Source: Sulfuritalea sp. | GTDB lineage: Bacteria; Pseudomonadota; Gammaproteobacteria; Burkholderiales; Rhodocyclaceae | Assembly (NCBI GenBank): GCA_023229545.1 | Contig: JALNZB010000019.1 | Location: forward strand, 1-64,000 | Reading direction: 5' to 3' | DNA length: 64,000 bases | Shown here: in pieces, positions 34,699-43,900 of the stretch | Position numbering within the stretch: position 1 is the stretch's first letter | Layout of the letters: each line of letters opens with the position of its first letter | Translations under genes and position numbers: made by a program | Notes under the pieces: generated by a model | The model's database searches: none | Told to the model about the DNA's origin: nothing | What the model saw: only the letters and a program-made list of their open reading frames with translations

Positions 34699-34886
34699 GT
34701 CGTGGCAGAACTCCCTCCCCTTCAAGGGGAGGGGCGGGGAGGGGATTGGGGCTAAAGTTGGATGGCATTTGCAATAGACTGACTCACTTGCATCTTGCTT
34801 TTTTCACCATCCCCCTCCCAACCTCCCCCTTGAAGGGGGAGGAGCTTTCGTCTACGACCTTTGCCACGACTTATTGAGAAGCTACC
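34684..34886. mobile_element. MITE-like element inserted at the 3' end of ligA
   Basis: Perfect 24-base terminal inverted repeats run from 34684-34707 (starting GTAGCTTCTCAATAAGTCG) and 34862-34885. Inside each are smaller perfect palindromes (CCCCTTCAAGGGG type on the left, CTCCCCCTTGAAGGGGGAG on the right). A 7-base direct repeat AGGTGGT flanks the element (34677-34683 and 34887-34893), which is the expected target-site duplication. There is no open frame for a transposase, so mobility needs a helper in trans. It separates ligA from galU. Confidence 0.85.
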
Positions 34887-34887
34887 A

Positions 34888-34910
34888 GGTGGTCACAATT
34901 TGTGACTACC
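34888..34910. terminator. 23-bp palindrome between ligA and galU
   Basis: GGTGGTCACAA and TTGTGACTACC form 11-base arms with one mismatch around a single T. Before the MITE insertion it would have contained the ligA stop codon. It could be a short stem-loop at the ligA end or an operator for galU; no T tract follows. Confidence 0.4.
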
Positions 34911-34937
34911 TTGTCGATTGAATGTGGAGGCAGCAAA

Positions 34938-35843
34938 GTGAAGAAAGTCACCAAAGCCGTATTCCCCGTCGCCGGTCTCGGTACCCGTTTCCTGCCGGCG
35001 ACCAAGGCCAGCCCGAAGGAGATGATGCCCATCGTGGATAAGCCGCTGATCCAGTATGCGGTGGAGGAGGCGGTGGCCGCCGGCATCACCGACATGATCT
35101 TCGTCACCGGTCGCTCCAAGCGCGCCATCGAGGATCATTTCGACAAGGCCTATGAACTCGAAAGCGAGCTCGAACAGCGCGGCAAGACCGAACTGCTGGA
35201 GTTCGTGCGCAACATGATCCCGAAGAACATCAACTGCATCTACATTCGCCAGCCGGAGGCCCTGGGGCTGGGCCATGCGGTGCTCTGCGCCTACCCGGCG
35301 GTGGGCGACGAACCCTTTGCGGTAGTGCTGGCCGACGACCTCATCGATGGTGATCCGCCGGTAATGAAGCAGATGGTGGACATCTATGACTACTACCGCA
35401 GTTCGGTGATCGGCGTGCAGCAGGTGCCGCACGAAGATACCCGGAGCTACGGCATTGTCGATAGCAAACCGATGACCGATACGGTCGAGCAGATTCTGCG
35501 GATTGTCGAAAAGCCCGAGCCCGAGGATGCGCCATCGACGCTGGCCGTGGTCGGTCGCTATGTCCTGACGCCACGCATCTTTCATCACCTGGCGACTATC
35601 GGCAAGGGTTCCGGCGGCGAGATTCAGCTTACCGATGGCATAGCCGCGCTACTGGCCGAGGAGCAGGTGCTGGCCTATCGTTATCAGGGCACGCGCTACG
35701 ACTGCGGCTCCAAGCTGGGTTACCTGGAAGCGACCGTGGCGTTCGGTCTGCGCCACCCGGAAGTCGGCAAGGACTTTGCCGCCATTTTGCGGAGGATGTC
35801 CGATGGATACCATCCACGGCACTCTGCCGGGGATATGAAATGA
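34938..35843 (+). CDS. galU: UTP-glucose-1-phosphate uridylyltransferase
   Basis: A 301-residue nucleotidyltransferase making UDP-glucose for polysaccharides and envelope sugars. The nucleotide motif AVFPVAGLGTRFLPATKASPKEM, split in the usual positions, and KPLIQYAVEEAVAAG are near the N-terminus; GLGHAVLCA and LADDLI are conserved catalytic segments. The GTG at 34938 was chosen over the ATG at 34902 because GGAGG lies 7 bases ahead and the protein then begins KKVTKAVFPVAG as in relatives. Its end overlaps hpt by four bases. Confidence 0.95.
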   Translation: MKKVTKAVFPVAGLGTRFLPATKASPKEMMPIVDKPLIQYAVEEAVAAGITDMIFVTGRSKRAIEDHFDKAYELESELEQRGKTELLEFVRNMIPKNINCIYIRQPEALGLGHAVLCAYPAVGDEPFAVVLADDLIDGDPPVMKQMVDIYDYYRSSVIGVQQVPHEDTRSYGIVDSKPMTDTVEQILRIVEKPEPEDAPSTLAVVGRYVLTPRIFHHLATIGKGSGGEIQLTDGIAALLAEEQVLAYRYQGTRYDCGSKLGYLEATVAFGLRHPEVGKDFAAILRRMSDGYHPRHSAGDMK

Positions 35844-36385
35844 ACCCGCAGGAAGCGAAGGAGATTTTCGAGGAGGCCGATCTGATTTGTTCGGCCGAAG
35901 AGTCGGCGCTGGCGGTACGGCGTGTTGCCGCCGAGATCACGGCACGTCTGGCCGATGCCAATCCGCTGGTGCTGGCCGTGATGGGCGGCGCGGTGGTATT
36001 TACCGGGCAGCTCTTGCCGCAGATCATTTTCCCGCTGGATTTCGACTACCTGCATGTCACGCGCTACGGCGATGTCACCACCGGCGGACAACTGGAATGG
36101 ATTGTCAAGCCACGCTCCACTGTCGAGGGTCGCGTCGTCCTTGTCGTGGATGACATTCTCGACGAAGGCGTGACCCTGGCCGAGGTCAGCCGGCGCCTCC
36201 TGACGCAAGGCGCCAGCGAAGTACTGTGCGCCGTATTCGCGGACAAGAATATCGGCCGCACCAAACCGATAACCGCCGATTTCGTCGGCGTGCATCTGCC
36301 GAATCGCTATGTCTTTGGCTACGGCATGGATGTCAAGGGCGCATGGCGCAACTTGCCGGCGGTATATGCGGTGAAGGGTTTGTGA
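35840..36385 (+). CDS. hpt: Hypoxanthine-guanine phosphoribosyltransferase
   Basis: A 181-residue purine salvage enzyme. The PRPP-binding loop VVLVVDDILDEGVTL is clear, as are AVMGGAVVFTGQL and the C-terminal FVGVHLPNRYVFGYGMD. The ATG overlaps the galU stop (ATGA). Residues 20-28 (EESALAVRR) match a diverged copy of the dispersed repeat in a different frame from the moeA copy. Confidence 0.92.
   Translation: MNPQEAKEIFEEADLICSAEESALAVRRVAAEITARLADANPLVLAVMGGAVVFTGQLLPQIIFPLDFDYLHVTRYGDVTTGGQLEWIVKPRSTVEGRVVLVVDDILDEGVTLAEVSRRLLTQGASEVLCAVFADKNIGRTKPITADFVGVHLPNRYVFGYGMDVKGAWRNLPAVYAVKGL
35898..35922 (+). repeat. Diverged dispersed repeat copy inside hpt
   Basis: AGAGTCGGCGCTGGCGGTAC followed by GGCG shares the first 14 core bases with the moeA copy and GGTACGGCG with the 64-bp long form. 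It encodes ESALAVRR. Chance similarity in an alanine-rich helix cannot be excluded. Confidence 0.4.
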
Positions 36386-36486
36386 CGATGGATATCGTTT
36401 GAACCCGCGACACGCGCCAGACTTGGGCTTGCAACTTCAGCGGATTTAGTGGAACAATGCGACCTTTCCAACCAAAGGGGAATTCG

Positions 36487-36849
36487 ATGAACAAAAGCGA
36501 ACTGATTGAAGCAGTGGCCGCGCGTGCCGAGCTTTCCAAGGCGGCGGTCAACAAGGCCATCGATGCGCTGACCGAAGTCATTACCTCCGTAATTGCCAAG
36601 GGCAATCCCGTCGCCCTGATCGGATTCGGCACCTTCAAATCCGTGAACCGTGCCGCCCGCACCGGCAAGAATCCGAAGACCGGCGCTCCCCTGAAGATTG
36701 CCGCCAAGGCGGTGCCGAAGTTTTCCGCAGGCGCCGGACTGAAGGCCGCTGTTGCCGGCAAGAAGCCGGCGGCCAAGAAGCCCGCCGCAGCGAAGAAGCC
36801 GGCGGCCAAGCCGGCTGCCGCGAAGAAGCCGGCAGCCAAGAAGAAGTAA
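36487..36849 (+). CDS. hupB: HU-family DNA-binding protein with Lys/Ala/Pro-rich tail
   Basis: A 120-residue nucleoid protein. Residues 1-90 are a standard HU/IHF fold (MNKSELIEAVAARAELSKAA, then NPVALIGFGTFKSVNRAARTGKNPKTG in two pieces), and the last 30 residues are a histone-H1-like tail built of KKPAA repeats. Such tails occur in some beta- and actinobacterial HU proteins and increase DNA compaction. A good ribosome binding site (AAAGGGG) precedes the ATG. A strong terminator follows 11 bases after the stop. Confidence 0.93.
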   Translation: MNKSELIEAVAARAELSKAAVNKAIDALTEVITSVIAKGNPVALIGFGTFKSVNRAARTGKNPKTGAPLKIAAKAVPKFSAGAGLKAAVAGKKPAAKKPAAAKKPAAKPAAAKKPAAKKK

Positions 36850-36860
36850 GTCTTTCGGCA

Positions 36861-36896
36861 CAACAAAAAGGCAACCTTCGGGTTGCCTTTTTGTTG
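36861..36896. terminator. Bidirectional intrinsic terminator
   Basis: A perfect 16-base stem (CAACAAAAAGGCAACC with GGTTGCCTTTTTGTTG) closes on a TTCG tetraloop, with A and T runs on either side. It lies between the convergent HU and DUF1015 genes and can terminate both. Confidence 0.92.
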
Positions 36897-36897
36897 C

Positions 36898-38145
36898 CTA
36901 GTCCAGCATGTGCGACACCAGCCCGTCGGCCAGCTTGGGCTCGAACCAGGTCGACTTTGGCGGCATGACATTGTTGCTGTCGGCCACCGCCATGAGCTGA
37001 TCCATGCGCGTTGGATAGAGGGCGAAGGCCGCCGCCATCTCGCCGGAATCGACGTGCTTTGCCAGTTCGGCCAGACCGCGGATGCCGCCAACAAAATCGA
37101 TGCGCTTGTCGCGGCGCAGGTCGGTGATGCCCAGGATCGGCCCGAGCGCGTGCTCGGAAAGCAGCGAGACATCCAGATTCGCCACCGGATCGGCGACGAA
37201 CAGCTTCGGGTCGATGTTCAGCCGGTACCAGCGACCGGGCAGGTAGAGGCCGAATTCGCCGGGACAGCAAGGTTTTACCGCGTCGCAGGCGGGCGAGACG
37301 AGGAACTTTTCGCCGAGGCGGACGAGGAAGGCGTCGGTCGACAGACCGTTCAAATCCTTGACCACCCGGTTGTAATCCAGAATCTTCATCTGATGATGAG
37401 GGAATATCACCGCCAGAAACGCGTCGGCGGACGAAGCCGCTCCGTGTTGGCGCCGCGCGGCGGCCACGCGCGAAGCGGCGGCCGAGCGGTGATGGCCGTC
37501 GGCGATATACAGCGCGGGCATGGCATCGAAGGCCTGCGTGATCGCGGCGATGCGCACGGCATCCGTCAGCACCCATATCTGGTGGCGGATGCCGTCGGCG
37601 GCAGTGACATCGGCGGCGGGCGCGCCTTGCGCGATGGCGTCGATCAGTTTATCCGCCGCACTTGAGGCGGGGTAGGCCAGCAGCACCGGGCCGGTTTGCG
37701 CATTCAGCGCCTCGATCTGGCGCACGCGGTCGTCTTCCTTGTCGGGCCGCGTGAATTCGTGTTTGCGGATGCGGTTGCTGTCGTAATCGGCCACGCTCGC
37801 CGCCGCCACCAGGCCGGTCTGCACATGATTGCCGCGTTCGCCGGGCATGGTCAGCCGATAGGCGTAGTAGCAGGGCGCGTCGTCCCTCGCCAGCACGCCG
37901 GCGGCAAGCATCCGCGTCAGGTTTTCCGCCGCCTTGGCATATACCGCAGGGTCATGGGGATCGATCTCCGGCGGCAGATCGATTTCCGCCTTGGAGATAT
38001 GCAGGAATGACCATGGCTTGCTCGTCGCGCCATGCACCATCGCGCGCGCTTCGGCGCTGGAAAGTACATCGTAGGGCGGCGCGGCAACGGCGTCGGCCTG
38101 GCCGGCGGCGGGGCGCAGGCCGCGAAAAGCCCGGATCAGACTCAT
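36898..38145 (-). CDS. DUF1015 family protein
   Basis: A 415-residue cytosolic protein of the conserved DUF1015 family. Typical segments are the N-terminal IRAFRGLRP, AAPPYDVLSSAEAR, RIRKHEFTRPDKEDDRVRQ in two halves, and ALYIADGHHRSAAA near the centre. The biochemical function of this family is not established to my knowledge. The ATG at 38145 is chosen as MSLIRAFRG, since the frame farther upstream overlaps aroG. It begins 10 bases after aroG, so the two probably form an operon. Confidence 0.88.
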   Translation of the reverse strand: MSLIRAFRGLRPAAGQADAVAAPPYDVLSSAEARAMVHGATSKPWSFLHISKAEIDLPPEIDPHDPAVYAKAAENLTRMLAAGVLARDDAPCYYAYRLTMPGERGNHVQTGLVAAASVADYDSNRIRKHEFTRPDKEDDRVRQIEALNAQTGPVLLAYPASSAADKLIDAIAQGAPAADVTAADGIRHQIWVLTDAVRIAAITQAFDAMPALYIADGHHRSAAASRVAAARRQHGAASSADAFLAVIFPHHQMKILDYNRVVKDLNGLSTDAFLVRLGEKFLVSPACDAVKPCCPGEFGLYLPGRWYRLNIDPKLFVADPVANLDVSLLSEHALGPILGITDLRRDKRIDFVGGIRGLAELAKHVDSGEMAAAFALYPTRMDQLMAVADSNNVMPPKSTWFEPKLADGLVSHMLD

Positions 38146-38155
38146 GACTCGACCC

Positions 38156-39238
38156 TCAGCTTTGTTTGCAGTTGGCAGGCGAGCCGCGCAGCACGGCATC
38201 GGCGTCGCGGATCATCTTTTCGGTGGTTGCCCAGTCGACGCAGGCGTCGGTCACCGAACAACCGTATTTCAACTGCGACAGGTCTTCCGGGATCGGCTGG
38301 TTGCCCGCCTCGATGAAACTTTCGATCATCAGGCCGACGATGGAACGCTGGCCGGCGGCGCGCTGGGCGCAAATCTGATTAACGCAATCGTGCATGACCA
38401 GCGGTTGCAGTTCCGGTTTCTTGTAGCTATTGGCATGCGAACAATCGACCACGATGTTGTGCGGCAGTTTGGCCTTGGTCAACGCGGCTTCGGCCAGCGC
38501 GACGCTGACCGTGTCGTAGTTCGGGCGTCCGCCGCCGCCGCGCAGCACCAGATGGCCGTAGCGGTTACCAGCGGTGCGCACCACGCTGGAGCGGCCCTGC
38601 ATGTTGATGCCGAGAAAGCTGTGCGGGCTGGAGGCGGAAATAACGGCATTGACCGCCGCGTCCAGCGAGCCGTCGGTGCCGTTCTTGAAACCCACTGGCG
38701 CGGACAGTCCGGAAGACATCTCGCGATGGGTCTGCGATTCGGAAGTGCGCGCACCAATCGCCACCCAGGCGATCAGGTCGCCGAGATATTGCGGCGCAAT
38801 CGGGTCGAGCGCTTCGGTGGCGGCCGGCAGTCCGATTTCGTTCACCGCAAGAAGAAATTCGCGCGCCTTCTGCATGCCTTCCTCGATGTGGAAGGAATCG
38901 TCCATGCGCGGATCGTTGATATAGCCCTTCCAGCCGGTCGCCGTGCGCGGCTTCTCGAAATACACCCGCATTACCAGCACCATGGTGTCGGCCACATCAT
39001 CGGCCAGCTTTTTCAGGCGTCGGGCATAGTCGAGGCCGGCGACCGGATCGTGGATGGAGCAGGGTCCGACCACGACGAAGACGCGGGGGTCGCTGCCGTC
39101 GAGAATGCGCTCCAGCGTTCGCCGTCCCGCCAGCACCGACTCTGCGGCGGTTTCGGACAAGGGCACGCGGGCATGGATCTCCTCCGGCGTCGGCATCGGT
39201 TCGAAGGCTTCGATATTGAGATTTTCAGTTTGTCGCAT
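38156..39238 (-). CDS. aroG: 3-deoxy-7-phosphoheptulonate synthase (DAHP synthase, class I)
   Basis: A 360-residue enzyme condensing phosphoenolpyruvate and erythrose 4-phosphate, the first step of the shikimate pathway. Motifs: VVGPCSIHDP, MRVYFEKPRTATGWKG, GARTSESQTHREMSSG, VDCSHANSYK and GLMIESF, all characteristic of the AroF/G/H type. Which aromatic amino acid inhibits it cannot be told by eye. DUF1015 follows on the same strand. Confidence 0.95.
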   Translation of the reverse strand: MRQTENLNIEAFEPMPTPEEIHARVPLSETAAESVLAGRRTLERILDGSDPRVFVVVGPCSIHDPVAGLDYARRLKKLADDVADTMVLVMRVYFEKPRTATGWKGYINDPRMDDSFHIEEGMQKAREFLLAVNEIGLPAATEALDPIAPQYLGDLIAWVAIGARTSESQTHREMSSGLSAPVGFKNGTDGSLDAAVNAVISASSPHSFLGINMQGRSSVVRTAGNRYGHLVLRGGGGRPNYDTVSVALAEAALTKAKLPHNIVVDCSHANSYKKPELQPLVMHDCVNQICAQRAAGQRSIVGLMIESFIEAGNQPIPEDLSQLKYGCSVTDACVDWATTEKMIRDADAVLRGSPANCKQS

Positions 39239-39323
39239 GATGAATGGGCAAGTTTTGCCAAGTCCGTGTTGGTTTGATATTCATACTGTCGCAGCGGTCG
39301 CGGCGAAGGTCACCAGACCGATT

Positions 39324-40856
39324 TTATCCGCCAAGTACCCGGTTTTTTCCGGCGCGCTTGGCCAGGTACATGGCTTTATCGGCGCGCTTTATGGCCTCTG
39401 CGCTGGTTTCCATCGGAGTCATTTGGGCAACTCCGGCACTGAACGTGATCAGGACTTTTTCGTTTCCTGTTAAAAAAAATGTCGTGGTCAGCTTGCGCTG
39501 CAAACGCGTCATCGTCTGAATTCCCAGCCCCAGCGGCGTGTCTGGCATCAGGATCACAAACTCCTCGCCGCCGTAGCGCGCCAGCGAGTCCACCGGACGC
39601 ATGCACTCGCGCGCGACCTTCACCAGATGGATCAGCGCCGCATCGCCTGTCTCGTGTCCCAGGCGGTCGTTGAGCGCCTTGAAATTGTCAATATCGAGCA
39701 AGGCGATGGACAGCGGCGTCTCCTTGCGTCGCACGTCGGCGATCTCTCTGGACAAGGCTTCATCCAGCCCCTTGCGGTTCAGCGCGTCGGTCAGCGGGTC
39801 ATGGCGCGCCAGGGCGCTGGCATGATCCAGATCCAGATGTAGCTTGGTGAGTTCCCGTTCGGTGACCAGTGCCTTTTCTTGCAAGGTATGCAGCTTTTCG
39901 TGCGCGGTCCGGGTGTCTTCCGCCATGGCACGGGTCGTGTCGATCACATCTTTCAGAAGCGGCGTCATGTCTTCTATCGTCTTGACCTCTTCGATCTGGC
40001 GGGCGCTCTCCTCGAGCCGGTTTCCAAACACGCTGCTGGACTTGTTCATCATCGACAACTGATCGACAAACGTCGAAAGCATAATGCGCATTTCCGTTTG
40101 CGCTTCCATGGAGCGGACCTTGGCCTCGGTCTGCTTGGCCATTACATCCCTGATCCGACGCTCCACGTCGTCGAGTCTGCGCAATGTCAGTGGCGGCATT
40201 ACGGCGACCAGCAATGCATCGATCTGGCCTTTCAGCCAATTGTCGTCAATACTCAGCTCGCCGATGTTCTCGATGATGAGGTGCAGCAGCTTGAGCAGCA
40301 TTGCCTTGATCTCAGCCTGATCCTCCGCAGCGATCAATACGCGATGACTGAAGCTGGCGAGCATGACCTCGACACCTGAAATACCCACCGACGGATTGCG
40401 CAGGGCTTGCAGAAACTCTGTCACTTGCGCGGAAAAGATCGCGTCGTCATCGCCCAGGGCGGGCAGCAAATTTTCAATCGCATGCGCGAGATTTGTCATG
40501 AATCTGATGCTCATGACGGGCGCCGCGTTGTCAGCCTTGGGCGCACCGGCATTGCCGCCATTACCAGAATGGCCGGAACTGGTAAAAGCCACCAGCGCCT
40601 CCTGCACGTCCCGCCAGTTGCGCCGCACAATGGCGGAATTCAGCAACCCGATCTGTTTTTCCTGGTCCGGAGTGTTGGCTGTCAGCGCCGCCGAAATCTG
40701 GTGCAAAGGCGCCTCGGGAAACCCGGCGACATTGGGAAGATTGGCAATTTCGTTGTAACACGCCTGATAGTTGGCCGGCGTCGGCGCCAGCTTGCGCAGG
40801 CTTAACTGCTTGAGCGCTTCGCGCGCGATCACGGACGGTTGCTTCAGTTTAGTCAT
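39324..40856 (-). CDS. Diguanylate cyclase (GGDEF) with inhibitory I-site
   Basis: A 510-residue protein with an N-terminal helical region of about 330 residues (no transmembrane helix), a predicted coiled coil (about 270-340), and a C-terminal GGDEF domain with active-site GGEEF (in LARYGGEEFVILMPDT). RPVD lies five residues before GGEEF, which is the RxxD inhibitory site spacing, so product feedback is likely. It should make cyclic di-GMP. The N-terminal region starts with LRKLAPTPANYQACYNEI, seen in other cytoplasmic proteobacterial cyclases. Confidence 0.92.
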   Translation of the reverse strand: MTKLKQPSVIAREALKQLSLRKLAPTPANYQACYNEIANLPNVAGFPEAPLHQISAALTANTPDQEKQIGLLNSAIVRRNWRDVQEALVAFTSSGHSGNGGNAGAPKADNAAPVMSIRFMTNLAHAIENLLPALGDDDAIFSAQVTEFLQALRNPSVGISGVEVMLASFSHRVLIAAEDQAEIKAMLLKLLHLIIENIGELSIDDNWLKGQIDALLVAVMPPLTLRRLDDVERRIRDVMAKQTEAKVRSMEAQTEMRIMLSTFVDQLSMMNKSSSVFGNRLEESARQIEEVKTIEDMTPLLKDVIDTTRAMAEDTRTAHEKLHTLQEKALVTERELTKLHLDLDHASALARHDPLTDALNRKGLDEALSREIADVRRKETPLSIALLDIDNFKALNDRLGHETGDAALIHLVKVARECMRPVDSLARYGGEEFVILMPDTPLGLGIQTMTRLQRKLTTTFFLTGNEKVLITFSAGVAQMTPMETSAEAIKRADKAMYLAKRAGKNRVLGG

Positions 40857-40972
40857 TGCAACCCCAGATGGATTATGGATGGCATCGCTTGCACCATTGC
40901 TTTTCGCCCTTTTTGTCTGCGCAATTCTACTTTTGCCATTTTACGCGACGGTGACACATGAATTTCGATACG

Positions 40973-43900
40973 CTACTTTTTGTCGACCGGTTTCAGTTTC
41001 ATGAAGAGTTCTTTCACCGCGCCAACACGTTCTTTCAGGTTCGCGCTGGGCTTCTGCCAGAGCAATTTGTTCTGTCCCGCCAGCTTGAAACTGCGGTCGC
41101 TTTGCAGCAGGCGAATGATATTTGCGGGATCGATTGGCGGATTCGGCACAAATTGCAATTGTATCGCGGCGGGTCCCGCATCCAGCTTGGCCAGGCCGAG
41201 GGAGCGACCGGCCAAGCGCAGGCGATGGGTTTCCATCAGGGCCAGGGTCTGCGCCGGCATCTCGCCGTAGCGGTCTATAAGTTCCTCCTGCATGCCGCGC
41301 AGCTCGTCCTCGCTGTCGCAATTGGCCAGACGCTTGTAGAGCGTCAGGCGTTCATGCACGTCGGGGCAGTAGTCATTGGTTAAGAGCGCCGGCACGCGCA
41401 GGTTGATTTCCGAAGTGATCGACAGCGGCTGGGTCAGGTCGGGAACTTTCTCGCCGGCTTTCAGCGCGCGCACTGCGGCGTTGAGCATGTTGGTATAGAG
41501 GGCGAAGCCGATTTCGTGGATCTCGCCGCTTTGCGATTCGCCCAATACTTCGCCGGCGCCGCGGATTTCCAGGTCGTGCATGGCGAGGAAGAAACCGGAG
41601 CCGAGCTCTTCCATGGCCTGGATCGCTTCGAGGCGGCGTTTGGCCTGCGCCGTCGGCTTGGCGTCCTCGTGGGTCAACAGGTAGGCATAGGCCTGGTGGT
41701 GCGAGCGGCCGACGCGGCCGCGCAACTGGTGCAACTGCGCCAGGCCGAATTTGTCGGCGCGGTTGATGACAATGGTGTTGGCATGCGGGTTGTCGATGCC
41801 GGTCTCGATGATGGTCGAGCACAGCAGCAGGTTGTGCTTCTGCTGCGTGAATTCGCGCATCACGCGCTCCAGTTCGCGTTCCGGCAACTGGCCGTGGCCG
41901 ACCACGATGCGCGCCTCGGGCAGCAGGGTTTGCAGCCTTTCCTTCATGTTCTCGATGGTGTCGACTTCGTTGTGCAGGAAATAGACTTGGCCGCCGCGCT
42001 TGAACTCGCGCAGGCAGGCTTCGCGCACCTGGCCGTTGGACCACTTGGTGACGAAGGTCTTGATCGCCAGGCGCTTCTGCGGCGGCGTCGCGATCACCGA
42101 AAAATCGCGCAGGCCTTCGAGCGACAGGCCGAGCGTGCGCGGAATCGGCGTCGCCGTCAGGGTCAGCACATCGACCGAGGCGCGCAAGGCCTTCAGCGCC
42201 TCCTTCTGGCGCACGCCGAAGCGGTGTTCCTCGTCGATGATGATGAGGCCGAGGCGCTCGAAGGCGACATCCTTCTGCAACAGGCGATGGGTGCCGATCA
42301 GGATGTCGATCTTGCCCTGCGCCAGCAGCGCCACCGCCTCATCCTGTTCCCTGGCCGACTTGAAGCGCGAGATCTCGGCCACCTTGATCGGCCAACTGGC
42401 GAAACGGTCGGCAAAGTTCTGGTAATGCTGCTCGGCCAGCAGGGTGGTCGGACAGAGGATGGCGACCTGCTTGCCGTCGGTCACGGCGACGAAGGCGGCG
42501 CGCATGGCGACCTCGGTCTTGCCGAAGCCGACATCGCCGCAGACCAGCCGATCCATCGGCTTGCCGGATTTCATGTCCTCGATCACCGCGTTGATCGCGG
42601 TCTGCTGGTCGGGGGTTTCCTCGAAGCCGAAGCCGTCGGCAAAGGCTTCCAGATCGTGCTGCTTGAAGCTGAACTGATGGCCTTCGCGCGCCGCGCGCTG
42701 GGCGTAGAGGTGCAGCAGTTCGGCGGCGGTGTCATGCACCTGTTCTGCGGCCTTCTTCCGGGCTTTTTCCCACTGCCCGGAGCCGAGCGTGTGCAACTGG
42801 ATCGAGTCGGGATCGGCGCCGCTGTAGCGCGAGATGACCTGCAACTGCGCCACCGGCACGTAGAGCTTGGCGCCATCGGCGTATTCGAGATGCAGGAACT
42901 CAGTGTCGCCCTCGCCGAAATCCATGTGCAGCAGACCCAGGTAGCGACCGATGCCGTGGCTCTCATGCACCACCGGATCGCCCACCTTCAGCTCGGAAAG
43001 ATCGCGCAGCCAGCCGTCGAGATTGGCGCGGCGGGCGTCGCTGCGCCGTCCGCGCGGACGCGCCGTGGCGGCGTAGAGTTCGTTTTCGGTGATGATGGCA
43101 AAGCTGTCGAGCAGAAAACCACCGGAGAGCGGACCGACGCCGAGCATGAAGGCGTCATCGGCGGCGAGAAAAGCCGCGAAGCTCTCGCAGGCAATCACCG
43201 GCAGGGCGTATTCGACCAGATAGTCATTCAGCGTCTGCCGCCGTCCCGCCGACTCGGCGAGCAGCAGGATGCGGCCCTCGAACAAGCCAAGAAAGCCGCG
43301 CAACGCCGCCAGCGGATCGTCGGCACGGCGGTCGACGGCGAGTGGCGGCAAGGTCGCCGCCCCGCCAGCGCCGACTCTTGCAATCAGCTGCGGCAGGGCT
43401 TTGGCGCGGACAAAGAATTCCTCGTCGCGCAGAAACAGTTCCGTCGGCGGCAACACCGGGCGCGAGCGGTCGCCGCCGAGCATCCTGTAGCGGCCTTGCA
43501 GGTCGGCCCAGAACTCGGCGATGGCGCCCGGTACGTCGCCATGCAGCAGCAGCGTGGCGTCCTGCGGCAGGTAGTCGAACAGCGTCGCCGTACTCTCGAA
43601 AAACAGCGGCAGGTAGTACTCGATGCCGGCGGGGAGTATGCCGTTCGAGACATCCTTGTAGAGGCTGATGCGCGAGGCATCGCCTTCGAAGGCTTCGCGG
43701 AAGCGCTGGCGGAAAGTGGTGCGGCCGGCGTCCCCGGCGGGAAATTCGCGCGCCGGCAGCAGGCGGATCTCCGGCACCGGATACAGCGTGCGCTGCGAAT
43801 CGACATCGAAGCTGCGGATGGTTTCCACTTCGTCGTCGAACAGCTCGATGCGGTAGGGCAGGGCCGTGCCCATCGGAAACAGGTCGATGAGTCCGCCGCG

